Counted from the stretch's first letter, positions 1-9,056 are shown. The stretch: DNA of 64,000 nucleotides from Lactobacillus sp. CBA3605 (GCF_002970915.1 NZ_CP027190.1:930001-994000), one strand, 5' to 3'. Notes: a model not told the origin generated them from the sequence alone. Made by a program: numbers and translations.

Positions 1-94
1 CGCCCGCCGCAAAAGTACTGTTTTCAATGTGTAAATCATGCGCCTTGAATAAAGCGCGTTCACCTGTTAATCGTTGTTGTTTAATAGTTTTCAT
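1..94 (-). CDS. DUF3737 family protein, N-terminal fragment cut by window edge
   Basis: Reading the minus strand from an ATG at 92-94 gives about 31 codons (MKTIKQQRLTGERALFKAHD, continuing to the window edge). The opening with a TGERALFK motif and an ENSTF turn is what I recall of DUF3737 proteins, which fold as right-handed beta-helix-like repeats and have no established reaction. A GGGGC stretch lies about 14 nt upstream. Only the start is visible, so length and integrity cannot be judged. The assignment rests on a short N-terminus. Confidence 0.5.
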   Translation of the reverse strand, partial: MKTIKQQRLTGERALFKAHDLHIENSTFAAG

Positions 95-189
95 TTTATT
101 AAAAATGCCCCTTTTCCAATCGACATTTAGTCATGTCTAACGAATAGTCTACTAGCTTACAGTGGGACTAAGGCAAGGGGTTTGCCTAA

Positions 190-241
190 AAAAAATTAAA
201 AAGCGATTGAAACTGTGATTTTCATCGCAGCTTCAACCGCT
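190..241 (-). terminator. Rho-independent terminator after the 44-residue peptide gene
   Basis: Read on the minus strand, AGCGGTTGAAGCTG (228-241) pairs with CAGTTTCAATCGCT (202-215), 14 pairs with two G-U wobbles, followed by a T-rich run (about 190-201). It sits 46 bases after the small peptide gene ending at 287. Confidence 0.75.
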
Positions 242-286
242 TCGCTCAACGATTACAGACGTAATCATCAGATTAAGCAAGATACT

Positions 287-421
287 TTACTTAATTTTCA
301 CTTTAAGCTTAATTTTATGTGGCACCGTTGGTTCAAATAGCTGTAAAAGCGCCAGTCCTAAATTAAATCCACTCAAGACTAGCATTAAACCGGCCGTCAC
401 GATAGTTATTTTTCGTTGCAT
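287..421 (-). CDS. Small single-pass membrane peptide, 44 aa
   Basis: An ATG at 419-421, 7 nt after a GGGGTGA ribosome binding site, opens a 44-codon frame ending in TAA at 287. The product begins MQRKITIVTAGLMLVLSG and is one hydrophobic helix (about residues 5-27) followed by a basic tail ending KIKLKVKIK. A good terminator follows at 190-241, so the unit has start, stop and end signals of its own or shares the mRNA of the ABC transporter genes upstream (gap 42 bp). The form, a short helix with a lysine-rich C-terminus, fits a membrane-associated regulatory peptide or a toxin-like peptide; the sequence does not decide. I do not recognise the family. Confidence 0.55.
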   Translation of the reverse strand: MQRKITIVTAGLMLVLSGFNLGLALLQLFEPTVPHKIKLKVKIK

Positions 422-463
422 TTGTTTCACCCCAGTTAATTTTGACTCTAGCTTAACATGGTT

Positions 464-2251
464 TTAATCCGTATGCGCCGAATTTTGTAATTGAATCATA
501 TCGTAATAGTACCCATGTTGCGCCAACAACTCATCATTAGTCCCGCGTTCTACGATTTTTCCTTGATTCAACACTAGAATTAAGTCAGCCTTTTGAATCG
601 TCGATAATCGATGCGCAATGGCAATGGTGGTCCGATTTTCTTGAATCCGATTGAGACCCGTTTGAATCATCGCTTCTGTCTCGGTATCCACGTTGGCAGT
701 CGCTTCATCTAGAATCAAGATTTTCGGATCCGTCACAATCGTCCGTGCAAATGAAATTAATTGCCGCTGACCAGACGAATAACTAGCACCACGTTCAATC
801 ACCCGCGATTGGTAGGTCTTGGGTAACTCATCAATAAAGTCATCCGCTTTAACAAACTTAGCTGCTGCCTGGACCTGTTCATCCGAAATCTGTTCATCAA
901 ACATCCGAATATTAGAATTGATATCGCCATAAAACATAAAGGGTTCCTGCAAGACGAGACCCATTTTTTGCCGTAATTCTTTGGCCGGATACTCACGAAT
1001 ATCCCGGTCATCAATTAAAACTTCACCGGCTTGGAACTCATAAAAACGCATCAAGACATTAATCGTCGATGTTTTACCACTCCCGGTCTGACCGACTAAT
1101 GCGACGGTTTGGCCTGGCTCGGCAACAAAAGACACATCTTTTAAAACTGGATTAACCCCATCATAGGCAAAGGTCACGTGTCGAAATTCAATCTTACCAC
1201 GTGTAATTTTTGCAGTTGGGTCGGCTTGTTGGGCTGGTGCGACAGTCGGATCATCCATCACCCGTAAAACACGTGATCCAGCAACAACCCCATCCTGAAA
1301 GTCGGATAGATTATCCATCATTTGCGTCATTGGGTTATAGAAGTTATCCAAATACGTAATAAACGCATACACGACCCCGGCCGCCACGTAACCATTCAAG
1401 CCACGGACCCCAAAGAAGCCTAAAATCATGACCGTGCCAAGCGCATAAAATAAGTTAATAATCGGACTAAGTAACAGTGAGTTGGTGCGAATCATCGCTT
1501 GTCGCGTCTTAAAGTACGCATCATTTGTCTGATCAAATTCACCATTAATTCGGTGTTCTTGCCGAAATTGTTGAATCACACTAACACCAGTGATAGCTTC
1601 ACTTAGCTTAGTATTTAATTCGCTTAACCGTTCCCGCATGCGCCGATACACCCGTGAACTATACCGTTGGTAATACCAGATGGTCACTGCCAAAAACGGC
1701 ATAAATACGAGTAACCACAACGCAATTTCATGATCCGTAAAATACATGGCTAGAAATGATGAAATCACCGCAAAAAAAGCAGTGAATAGTGTATTAAACA
1801 GTGCCCAGAAATTTGAAAAGGACATCGTATCATTCGTTAAACGTGACAAAATCGAGCCGCCGGGCACCTGATCAAAATACCGCATGCCCATGCGGTGCAG
1901 CTTCTTAAACATTTGCCGCCGAACATTTTCAAGCATGTATTCCGCACCCATTGTACTCGTATAGTTCTGGAAGAATTGCATGATAGCGCGCATCAACATG
2001 CCAAAGAAATACAACCCGGCAAAATACCACATGATTGGTAAGGTGGCGTGTCCGATCCGCAAATAACGGTCAATGAACAGTTGTAACACTTTCGGTAAGT
2101 AGATATTAACTAAACTAATTAACCCGGACATCACAATTGTAATGACGAAATACCACTTAAATGGTTTGGCATACGCAAAGAGTCGCCGAATCACCGTCAA
2201 TTGTTCTTTAACCGGCATACTACGCGCCCAAACTGATTGATGTTGTGACAT
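464..2251 (-). CDS. Heterodimeric ABC exporter subunit with intact Walker B (LmrD/BmrD type)
   Basis: Protein of 595 aa with an N-terminal six-helix ABC exporter domain (about 30-310) and a C-terminal ATPase. Walker A is GQTGSGKT (387-394), Walker B ends in D515-E516 with the catalytic glutamate, and the switch histidine is in AHRLS (about 547). The signature is degenerate: YSSGQRQ instead of LSGGQ (about 491-497). Its start codon overlaps the stop of the upstream gene (TAATG), so the two are translationally coupled. In the LmrCD/BmrCD family the two half-transporters pair to give one working and one degenerate ATP site and export drugs or other amphiphiles. The deviating signature here and the aspartate in the partner belong to the same degenerate site. 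Substrate unknown. Confidence 0.88.
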   Translation of the reverse strand: MSQHQSVWARSMPVKEQLTVIRRLFAYAKPFKWYFVITIVMSGLISLVNIYLPKVLQLFIDRYLRIGHATLPIMWYFAGLYFFGMLMRAIMQFFQNYTSTMGAEYMLENVRRQMFKKLHRMGMRYFDQVPGGSILSRLTNDTMSFSNFWALFNTLFTAFFAVISSFLAMYFTDHEIALWLLVFMPFLAVTIWYYQRYSSRVYRRMRERLSELNTKLSEAITGVSVIQQFRQEHRINGEFDQTNDAYFKTRQAMIRTNSLLLSPIINLFYALGTVMILGFFGVRGLNGYVAAGVVYAFITYLDNFYNPMTQMMDNLSDFQDGVVAGSRVLRVMDDPTVAPAQQADPTAKITRGKIEFRHVTFAYDGVNPVLKDVSFVAEPGQTVALVGQTGSGKTSTINVLMRFYEFQAGEVLIDDRDIREYPAKELRQKMGLVLQEPFMFYGDINSNIRMFDEQISDEQVQAAAKFVKADDFIDELPKTYQSRVIERGASYSSGQRQLISFARTIVTDPKILILDEATANVDTETEAMIQTGLNRIQENRTTIAIAHRLSTIQKADLILVLNQGKIVERGTNDELLAQHGYYYDMIQLQNSAHTD

Positions 2252-4002
2252 TATTGCACCGCCCCTTCCACTTTAGTTTCAAGCTGTTGGCGATCAAACA
2301 TCGCACGATACCAGCCATGTTGCGCCATAAGCTCGGCATGTGTCCCACGTTCTGTAATTTGACCAGCTGCCATGACGATAATTTCGTCAGCATTCATGAC
2401 GGAACTCAAGCGGTGTGCCGCAATAATCGTCGTTTTATCTGCCCGCTCTGCTTTCAAATTCGCTAAAATTTCAGCTTCAGTTTCAGCATCTACAGCTGAT
2501 AACGCATCGTCTAAAATCAATAATTCTGGATTAATCAATAACGCTCGCGCAATCGCTAATCGTTGCCGTTGACCACCAGAAAGTGATATGCCTTCTTCAC
2601 CAACTTGCGTATCATAACCAGCTGCCATCCCGGCAATCTGACTACTTAAATCACTTTTAGCAGCGACCGCTTCAACAGTCGTTTGACTCACCTTAGGATC
2701 AGCGAATCGAATATTTTCACGAATCGTATTCGAAAACAGAAAGCTATCTTGTGGCACGTAGCCAATCGCTGGCAAATAGCTATCCAAAGCATAGTCTTTA
2801 ATATCATGACCACCATAACTAATCTGGCCAGCATAATTATCAAATTCGCGCAAAATTAAGCGCATAATCGTTGATTTACCTGCACCAACGCGGCCAACAA
2901 TCCCTAAGGTCTGGCCCGCCTTCAAGTCAAAATGGACTTCTTTCAAGCTAGTGCCGTCATCATTAGGATAATTAAATTGATTAATTTGATAATGTAAATC
3001 ACCACTTGGCCGTTGCTGCAACCCATCTTGGCGATCCACAATGGCACTAGTCTGATTTAACAATTCCATGACCCGATCATAAGAAGCATTCCCACGTTCC
3101 ATGGTATTAAACAGCATGCCAACCGCAAACATCGGCCACACCATCATCCCTAAATACGTAATGAATGACACTAAATTACCAATCGTAATCACCTGATTAG
3201 TCACATACAAGCCACCTAAAATAATTGTGGCCGCATATGATACTGCAATAATTAACGTAATTGCCGGATCGAATAAGGAATCTAAAAAGTTCACGTGTCG
3301 ATTAATTTTAATAGTCCGATCAACCTGTTGATCAAAGTCTGCCACGTCCGCCTTTTCCTGGCCCAACGCCTTAATCACTTTAATGCCACTAATACTTTCT
3401 TGCGCTTTATTATTTAAACGTGAAAAAGCCGCTTGAGAATCCCGGAACGCCACATGAATCTTACGACCCAAGTACCGTGAGACCACCGCTAACAATGGAA
3501 ATGGCACCACCGCAATTACCGTTAATCGCCAATCAATCAAGGTCATCATCGCGATTAAAGTTGTCCCACCGGTAATAATGGAATCTGCGAACTGCAAAAT
3601 ACCACCACCGGCGACTCGTTCAACCGCCGTTAAATCATTGGTGGCGTGCGCCATCAAGTCCCCAGTTCGATACTGTTGATAAAAGGTCGCATCCATCTTC
3701 ATAAAATGACTAAACAACCGTTCTCGCAAAGTACGCTCCAAGCCAGCGGCACCACCCCAGATTGCATTGCGCCATAAATAACGTGTTAAATACTGGCCGA
3801 CCGCCGCAACGGCAATAATCGCTAAATAGATGGTTAGTGAGTGAGCTGTTAACGTATGCTGATTAATACCATCCACCACATTCCCAATAATTCGTGGGGG
3901 GACGACGCCAATAATAGCCGTTAAAATCAGGCCAATGACGCCCGCGAGATAAAGCTTCCATTCACGCCGAAAATACCACCCTAATTTTAGAAAAATACTC
4001 AA
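2251..4002 (-). CDS. Heterodimeric ABC exporter subunit with Asp-substituted Walker B (LmrC/BmrC type)
   Basis: Protein of 583 aa: six-helix exporter domain (about 15-300) then ATPase with Walker A GRVGAGKS (370-377), perfect signature LSGGQRQ (about 474-480) and a Walker B ending D498-D499, where the catalytic glutamate is replaced by aspartate. This is the hallmark of the non-hydrolysing half in heterodimeric multidrug ABC exporters. The start is TTG, chosen because a strong GGAGGTG lies 7 nt upstream and translation opens directly into MSIFLKLGWYF. It is the first gene of a two-gene unit with the 464-2251 partner. No regulator is adjacent on this strand. Confidence 0.88.
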   Translation of the reverse strand: MSIFLKLGWYFRREWKLYLAGVIGLILTAIIGVVPPRIIGNVVDGINQHTLTAHSLTIYLAIIAVAAVGQYLTRYLWRNAIWGGAAGLERTLRERLFSHFMKMDATFYQQYRTGDLMAHATNDLTAVERVAGGGILQFADSIITGGTTLIAMMTLIDWRLTVIAVVPFPLLAVVSRYLGRKIHVAFRDSQAAFSRLNNKAQESISGIKVIKALGQEKADVADFDQQVDRTIKINRHVNFLDSLFDPAITLIIAVSYAATIILGGLYVTNQVITIGNLVSFITYLGMMVWPMFAVGMLFNTMERGNASYDRVMELLNQTSAIVDRQDGLQQRPSGDLHYQINQFNYPNDDGTSLKEVHFDLKAGQTLGIVGRVGAGKSTIMRLILREFDNYAGQISYGGHDIKDYALDSYLPAIGYVPQDSFLFSNTIRENIRFADPKVSQTTVEAVAAKSDLSSQIAGMAAGYDTQVGEEGISLSGGQRQRLAIARALLINPELLILDDALSAVDAETEAEILANLKAERADKTTIIAAHRLSSVMNADEIIVMAAGQITERGTHAELMAQHGWYRAMFDRQQLETKVEGAVQ

Positions 4003-4125
4003 TTTTGCACCTCCAACTAATGAAATTAAAATTTAATGAAACAATCATTAATATTACCACATTCGGTGATTAGACGACCTAATGTTGTTCGAACTTGCGG
4101 GGATTGGCTCAAGTCGACTAAACAG

Positions 4126-4173
4126 AAAAAGCGGCGATAACCAACCTTAACCTGTTGATTATCGCCGCTTTTT
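4126..4173. terminator. Bidirectional terminator hairpin downstream of the YhgE/Pip gene
   Basis: AAAAAGCGGCGATAA (4126-4140) pairs with TTATCGCCGCTTTTT, a 15-bp stem with A and T tracts on both flanks. It ends the minus-strand YhgE/Pip gene 13 bases after its stop and insulates the ABC exporter unit. Confidence 0.85.
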
Positions 4174-4186
4174 AAATTGCTGACAC

Positions 4187-7100
4187 CTATTTACCAGCTT
4201 TCATCTGGATTGATGCCGTTGTTGGTTCTTGGAGATTGCGCTTTTTAAGTAGGACCATTGACCCCCAGAGAAGGACCAAGGCGCCAATTGTAAAGCTCAG
4301 TAACATGACAATTGAGGAGACATAGGTACTGCTGCCCCAACCACCGGTAATTGATTGCCGGAATGCTAAGATGGAATAAGTTAATGGGAGATATGGATGA
4401 ATCGCATTGAAGAACGAGTTCGTGATTTCCATTGGGAACGTCCCACCAGAACCACCTAGTTGCAACATCAACAAGACCATCGCTAAGAAGCGCCCTGGAT
4501 TATCCAGCAACATCGACAAGAACATGACGATAAACATCGAGGCCAACGCAATCATAATCGCCGTAGTAAAGTAACCCACCATACTAATTGGTTTTAACCC
4601 CACGATTAACAACGCAACACACTCGATAATCGCCATTAAGACTGCCACTGGGGCGCCTACCGCAACCTTACTAAAGAACCATTGTGTCGCCGTACCATCA
4701 TCATCCGCAATCCGTCGAATTGGATAGGCAAAGTTAAAGACAATCGCCCCAACGTAAAGTGCCAATGACAAGACATATGGTGCTAAGGCATGGCCATAGT
4801 TAGGCACATAACTGTAATTAGAATGCGTCAATTTCGATGGCGTCGCAAACATTTGTGCGTTTGCACTCTTCAACGGTGTTGCATTAACCGTATCGGCGCC
4901 ACTTTGTAAGGATTCCGCCAAGGTCGCATTACCCTTTTTAATCTTTTTAGTGCCGCTTAATAATTTAGGTGAATTCGTGTCCAATTGATCGGCACCATCA
5001 GCTAATTGTTGAACGCCGTCAGTCAATTGGCCGGTACTCCCTTGTAAAGTCTGTAGCCCAGTATTTAATTGACTTGCCCCAGTATCCAATTGTTGGACGC
5101 CAGAAACTAAAGTTGGCACTTGGGTATTGAGCGTATTTAAGCCGGCCGTCACCTGACTAGACCCGCCAAACAATTGCGCCACGCCACTCACTAACACCGG
5201 AACTTGACTGTTCAAAGTGGTTAACCCACCCGTGACTTGGCCAGAACCAGCAGTGACTTGATTAGAGCCAGCAAATAATTGTGCAACACCCGCAACTAAC
5301 GTTGGAACTTGAGTATTAAGTTGCGCATTACCAGCAGCAATTTGGCTGGCACCGCTGTTCAAGGCAGCCGAATTAGACGCCACCGTCTGGGCACCAGTGC
5401 TTAACTGACTAATTGCGCCAGTCAAGGCAGGAACGGCCCCATTAACGGCCGTCAAGCCATAGTTCAATTGACCGGCACCCGTGTTAAGTGCTGTATTTTG
5501 AGCCGTCAAAGCTTGAGTACCCACCGTTACCTTATTGGCCCCACTGGCTAAGACATCAATCCCACTCGTTAATGCGGGGACTTGACTGCTCAAGTTCGTC
5601 ATGCCGGTACTTAACGCATTGGCACTCTGTTGGAGCTCTGTTAAGTAACTTGTAATTTTACTAGAACCTTGGCCTAAGGTATCGACTGTGCTCGTCATCT
5701 CAGCTGATTCTGAGACTAACGTGTTAACCCCTTTTTCGAGAGTGTTAAACTGCTCTTCGAGACCCTTAAACTCAGTCACTAAACTGGCTGGTTGATTGGA
5801 CGCAGTCTGTTGTAATTTAGCCATATTGGCCGTCAAAGCTTGCGCTGCTTGAGTATTCGTCGCTGACTTAGTTGTCGTCGTTGATTTCACACTCGCTAAG
5901 CTGGTTTCCAGTGCTTTAACTTGGTCATCAGTTAAATGTTGTGACGTTTTCAATGCTTCAATCTTGGCATTGATTTGTTGGGTCACATCATTATCCTGAC
6001 TAGTAATCGTCGTGGCTGTTAATTGATCGACATTAGCTTGCATATCATGCATAACCGTCGCCATGGCCGTCGAATTCGTAGGTTGTGAACCGGCCGCTAA
6101 TTGTTTCTCGACTTGCGCCAAGGCTTTAGCCATCTGACTCATGCCAGTCTGTAAATCCTGAATTTTTTGCTTGTTTGTCTCACTTGTACTGGTGGCATAG
6201 AGCTGATTCAACCCATTACTAATCTGACTATTGCTAGCCTTAATACCACCGATACCCGAACTTATACCAGCTGTCCCATTTGCCAGAGCTTTAGCCTGGG
6301 TGGGTAAACTACTCGTTTTTGTTTGTAAGCTAGCTAACCCATCACTGACTTGTTTGGCGCCATTGCTAGCATCCGATACCCCGTTAGTATAGGTCGTTAA
6401 ACCATTTGCTAAGGTTTTCGAACCATCATTTAATGTTTTCACGGTCGTCGATAGTTCTCCGGTTTGGCTATTTAGCGTCCGGAGGCCCGATGACACTTGA
6501 TAGACACCATCCGTATAACTAACCAAGTTAACGGCTAGCGCCTGTGACCCATCGGCTAAGGTCACAACGCCATCCGCCAACGTCCCCGTTTTACTATTTA
6601 ACGTCTGGAGACCGTCAGTCACTTGTTTAGATCCACTCGTGACTTGACTGGAACCACTCGCTAGCTTAGTTACGCCGCTCGCTAAGGTCCCCGTCTTGCC
6701 ATTTAACGTTTGTAACCCTGTCGTGACTTGTCCAGAACCATCCGCTAACTTGGTTACACCACTCGCTAAGGCACCGGTACTATCATTTAACGTATCGAGG
6801 CCCGTTTGTAAGGCACTGCCACCATTTGCTAACTTAGCAATGCCAGCCGGTAATTGCTGAACCTTGGTGTTAAGTTCCGTCGTGCCATCCTTTAAAGTAT
6901 GCACGCCGGTCGTATATGTCGTCAGCCCGGATTGGAGTTCAACGCCACCGTTCTTTAGTTGCGTCGCCCCATCGGCTGCTTGGCTGAAACCCTCGCCAGC
7001 CGTTTTCACTTGTTTAAACATTGCTAAGGCATAAGCTTTCGTCACGGCCGCTCGGACATTTTGATTCAATTGAGTGGCCCCAGCATCACTAATCACTTTA

Positions 7101-7522
7101 GCAATGTAATTCAACGACGCATTAGTCGCATAATGCAGTTTCATTGTTTGCGGCTGATTACTGGTTACCGTCGTTGCGTGTTGTGAAAAATTGGCCGGAA
7201 TGGTGACGACCGTATAATATTTGTGCGTTGCTAATCCATTTTTAGCCTTTTTAGCTGAAACAAAGTGCCAACCAAGTTGGTCATTTTTCTTTAGGTTAGT
7301 CACCAACTGTTCACCGACCGCAAAGCGCTTGCCTTGATAGTTCACAGCTTTATCTTGATTAACAACCGCCACTGGTAACTTCTTAGTATCCCCATAAGGA
7401 TCCCAAACTGAAGTTAGAAAAAACACACTGTATAAAAATGGAATTAAAATCATGACTGAAACTGAAATCCATAGAATCTTGTTATGACGAATTGATCGCC
7501 ATTCCCCGCTAATCATTTTCAA
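4187..7522 (-). CDS. YhgE/Pip family membrane protein, 1111 aa
   Basis: One membrane helix near the N-terminus (about 13-33, after MKMISGEWRSIRHNK) is followed by an extracellular region of about 880 residues, then five or six helices (about 930-1100). The extracellular part consists of repeated units of the type LxxGxxxLxxGxxxL (for example LASGVTKLADGS, LNSQVPVLVSG), which form long helical coiled stalks. This is the architecture of Pip, the lactococcal phage infection protein, and Bacillus YhgE, which also resemble type VII secretion EsaA; phage c2 binds Pip for DNA entry. The start is TTG at 7522 with AAGGAAGG upstream. TetR and ArsR genes lie directly upstream on the same strand. Physiological role unproven. 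Confidence 0.85.
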   Translation of the reverse strand: MKMISGEWRSIRHNKILWISVSVMILIPFLYSVFFLTSVWDPYGDTKKLPVAVVNQDKAVNYQGKRFAVGEQLVTNLKKNDQLGWHFVSAKKAKNGLATHKYYTVVTIPANFSQHATTVTSNQPQTMKLHYATNASLNYIAKVISDAGATQLNQNVRAAVTKAYALAMFKQVKTAGEGFSQAADGATQLKNGGVELQSGLTTYTTGVHTLKDGTTELNTKVQQLPAGIAKLANGGSALQTGLDTLNDSTGALASGVTKLADGSGQVTTGLQTLNGKTGTLASGVTKLASGSSQVTSGSKQVTDGLQTLNSKTGTLADGVVTLADGSQALAVNLVSYTDGVYQVSSGLRTLNSQTGELSTTVKTLNDGSKTLANGLTTYTNGVSDASNGAKQVSDGLASLQTKTSSLPTQAKALANGTAGISSGIGGIKASNSQISNGLNQLYATSTSETNKQKIQDLQTGMSQMAKALAQVEKQLAAGSQPTNSTAMATVMHDMQANVDQLTATTITSQDNDVTQQINAKIEALKTSQHLTDDQVKALETSLASVKSTTTTKSATNTQAAQALTANMAKLQQTASNQPASLVTEFKGLEEQFNTLEKGVNTLVSESAEMTSTVDTLGQGSSKITSYLTELQQSANALSTGMTNLSSQVPALTSGIDVLASGANKVTVGTQALTAQNTALNTGAGQLNYGLTAVNGAVPALTGAISQLSTGAQTVASNSAALNSGASQIAAGNAQLNTQVPTLVAGVAQLFAGSNQVTAGSGQVTGGLTTLNSQVPVLVSGVAQLFGGSSQVTAGLNTLNTQVPTLVSGVQQLDTGASQLNTGLQTLQGSTGQLTDGVQQLADGADQLDTNSPKLLSGTKKIKKGNATLAESLQSGADTVNATPLKSANAQMFATPSKLTHSNYSYVPNYGHALAPYVLSLALYVGAIVFNFAYPIRRIADDDGTATQWFFSKVAVGAPVAVLMAIIECVALLIVGLKPISMVGYFTTAIMIALASMFIVMFLSMLLDNPGRFLAMVLLMLQLGGSGGTFPMEITNSFFNAIHPYLPLTYSILAFRQSITGGWGSSTYVSSIVMLLSFTIGALVLLWGSMVLLKKRNLQEPTTASIQMKAGK

Positions 7523-7547
7523 AACATCGAGCCTTCCTTCAAAGTAA

Positions 7548-8105
7548 TTAAATTGATTGTTGTTCTAGTGAGAAAAAAGTTGCTAAGGTGCGTTCAATCG
7601 CTAATTGCGTTTGAACGGACGCCCCATCAATTCCCTCACTACTGAGCCATTGCACGATACTCGTAATAGCGCCACTAACCAGATACGCCGTTAAATCTGG
7701 TTCCGATGCGGTCCGCATCATCATTAGAACCCGATCAGTAGCCCCAGTTTGCGCAATTGTTAAAAAACAATCATTGATGACCCGCTGCGAGCGATTATTA
7801 TCGCCTTCCGTATTCGTCACCAATAAATGCCGTAACACTTGCGTATGGGTCCCAATAAATTGGGCCATTACGGCCGAACCGACTGCATTAGTTTGTTCGG
7901 CCGCCAGTAATTCAGCCAGCGTATGCATGACCATTTGCGTCAACAAGTTGAATTTATCTGTATAGTACCGATAAAAACTACTCCGATGAATCAAAGCCTG
8001 CGTGCATATCTGCTCAACCGTAATTTGTGACATTGATCGCTGCTCTAATAATTGATACATCGCACGTTGCAAATCCAACTCCGTACGAATAGAAATTGTA
8101 ACCAC
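7548..8105 (-). CDS. TetR family transcriptional regulator
   Basis: Protein of 185 aa with an N-terminal helix-turn-helix (about 14-58): ITVEQICTQALIHRSSFYRYYTDKFNLL is split as helix 2, turn and recognition helix RSSFYRYY, the classical TetR pattern for regulators paired with YhgE/Pip genes. The C-terminal ligand domain is unremarkable. It ends 25 bp before the YhgE/Pip start, so the two are cotranscribed and it likely controls that gene. The start at GTG 8105 is doubtful because GGGGTGG is too close to it; a few residues either way remain possible. The 24-bp palindrome at 8117-8140 lies just upstream. Confidence 0.85.
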   Translation of the reverse strand: MVTISIRTELDLQRAMYQLLEQRSMSQITVEQICTQALIHRSSFYRYYTDKFNLLTQMVMHTLAELLAAEQTNAVGSAVMAQFIGTHTQVLRHLLVTNTEGDNNRSQRVINDCFLTIAQTGATDRVLMMMRTASEPDLTAYLVSGAITSIVQWLSSEGIDGASVQTQLAIERTLATFFSLEQQSI

Positions 8106-8116
8106 CCCATTTTTTG

Positions 8117-8140
8117 ATTCTTATATTCGAATATTAGAAT
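8117..8140. promoter_or_regulatory. 24-bp palindromic operator, copy 1 (upstream of the tetR-like gene)
   Basis: The site has outer arms ATTCT and AGAAT and the core ATATTCGAATAT, a palindrome with one mismatched pair. A second 24-bp copy with the same outer arms stands at 8536-8559 in front of the ArsR gene. The AT-rich 12-2-12 form resembles ArsR/SmtB operators, so ArsR is the likelier binder; TetR cannot be excluded. Confidence 0.6.
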
Positions 8141-8189
8141 GTAATAGACCGAAAACAACGCTGCTCCCGCGGCAACGCTTGGACTAGTC

Positions 8190-8519
8190 CTATTGTAAAT
8201 ATGGCTTTTGCTTCAAATCTTCCCGTAACGTATGAATTAAATGTTCGACCTTAGTTAGTGGACCGTCAAAAGTCACGTGATAATAATTACGAGTCCCCTG
8301 CCGTTCAACACTAACAAAATGATGATCTTTTAACGTCTTAAGTTGATGGGAAACGGCTGGTTGTGAAATTTGCATGATTTTAGTTAATTCACCAACCGTT
8401 AATCCTTTAGCATGCTGCGTTAACTCAATCATAATCTGTTGACGACGTTCGTCCGCCAGCACTTCAAAAATCGGAATTGTCTCGCGGAATTCTTTCAGTG
8501 CCGCCTCGTTTCGGTCCAT
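8190..8519 (-). CDS. ArsR/SmtB family winged-helix regulator, 109 aa
   Basis: Small winged-helix protein: LTVGELTKIMQISQPAVSHQ is the helix-turn-helix and the following basic LKTLKDHHFVSVERQGTRNYYHV is the wing. There is no ELCVCDL-type cysteine metal site and no obvious alpha-5 His/Asp pair, so it is probably a non-metal or redox/quorum ArsR. The start is ATG 8517-8519 with AAAGGGG 8 nt upstream; a longer frame from TTG 8549 would begin inside the operator and has no binding site. The tetR-like and YhgE/Pip genes follow in the same direction, and a small membrane gene is divergent. Confidence 0.85.
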   Translation of the reverse strand: MDRNEAALKEFRETIPIFEVLADERRQQIMIELTQHAKGLTVGELTKIMQISQPAVSHQLKTLKDHHFVSVERQGTRNYYHVTFDGPLTKVEHLIHTLREDLKQKPYLQ

Positions 8520-8535
8520 ATTAAAGGCCCCTTTC

Positions 8536-8559
8536 ATTCTTCCGTTCAAATATTAGAAT
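8536..8559. promoter_or_regulatory. 24-bp operator, copy 2 (upstream of the arsR-like gene)
   Basis: Same 24-bp frame as 8117-8140: outer arms ATTCT and AGAAT are conserved, and the half nearest 8559 (AATATTAGAAT with wobble at the centre) is nearly identical. It is 17 nt upstream of the ArsR start codon, a position for autorepression. Confidence 0.55.
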
Positions 8560-8701
8560 GTATCAATATTAACCCGAATAAATGATTTTTGCAACACTTC
8601 ATTTAAATTGTCTGATTCTAAAACAACTCCTGATAATTGCGCTGTTTATTAGCGATGATAGCGATTACAATCAGAAGTAATTAATTTGGAGGTGTGACCT
8701 C

Positions 8702-8965
8702 ATGAAACCATTACGTCAAGATGCTATTATTCAACGTTTATTACTCGTCACCGGGATTTGGCTGATTGTCCAACTCATCCTGCTCCCTTATACCTTGCAT
8801 CAAAATGATACTGTGTTACTTTTTTCAAGTTTTGCGTTACTCGCCATTATGGTCGGTATCTTAGGACTCGACAGTTATCGCGCTTGGAAACAGCGCTTGA
8901 ACTGGGCCTTTGCTGGCATTGATCTGCTACTTTTAATTGTCATTGCGAGCTTACTATTATGGTGA
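8702..8965 (+). CDS. Small three-helix membrane protein, 87 aa
   Basis: ATG preceded by GGAGGTGTGACCTC, an excellent ribosome binding site. Three hydrophobic stretches (about 12-30, 36-56 and 68-87) with a short loop RAWKQRLN between the second and third predict a small integral membrane protein with the N-terminus inside. It is divergent from the arsR-like gene, with which it shares a 180-bp intergenic region. No catalytic motif is visible. Family not recognised. Confidence 0.75.
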   Translation: MKPLRQDAIIQRLLLVTGIWLIVQLILLPYTLHQNDTVLLFSSFALLAIMVGILGLDSYRAWKQRLNWAFAGIDLLLLIVIASLLLW

Positions 8966-9021
8966 TCTCGTACTTTCAGTCAATTTGGTAGTGAATCAAA
9001 ATCCTTTTATCGCTAAAAATC

Positions 9022-9056
9022 CCGCTAATCACGTAAGGTTTGCAGGATTTTTTAAC
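9022..9056 (+). terminator. Weak terminator-like hairpin after the 87-aa membrane protein gene
   Basis: AAATCC and GC near 9017-9026 can pair with GC and GGATTT near 9047-9055, followed by a T run (TTTTTT). The stem is short and the loop long, so efficiency is uncertain. Confidence 0.4.

Noticed and set aside
8536..8549. Longer start of the ArsR-like protein at TTG 8549
   Set aside because: It would lie inside the operator and has no ribosome binding site; ATG 8517-8519 has a good one.
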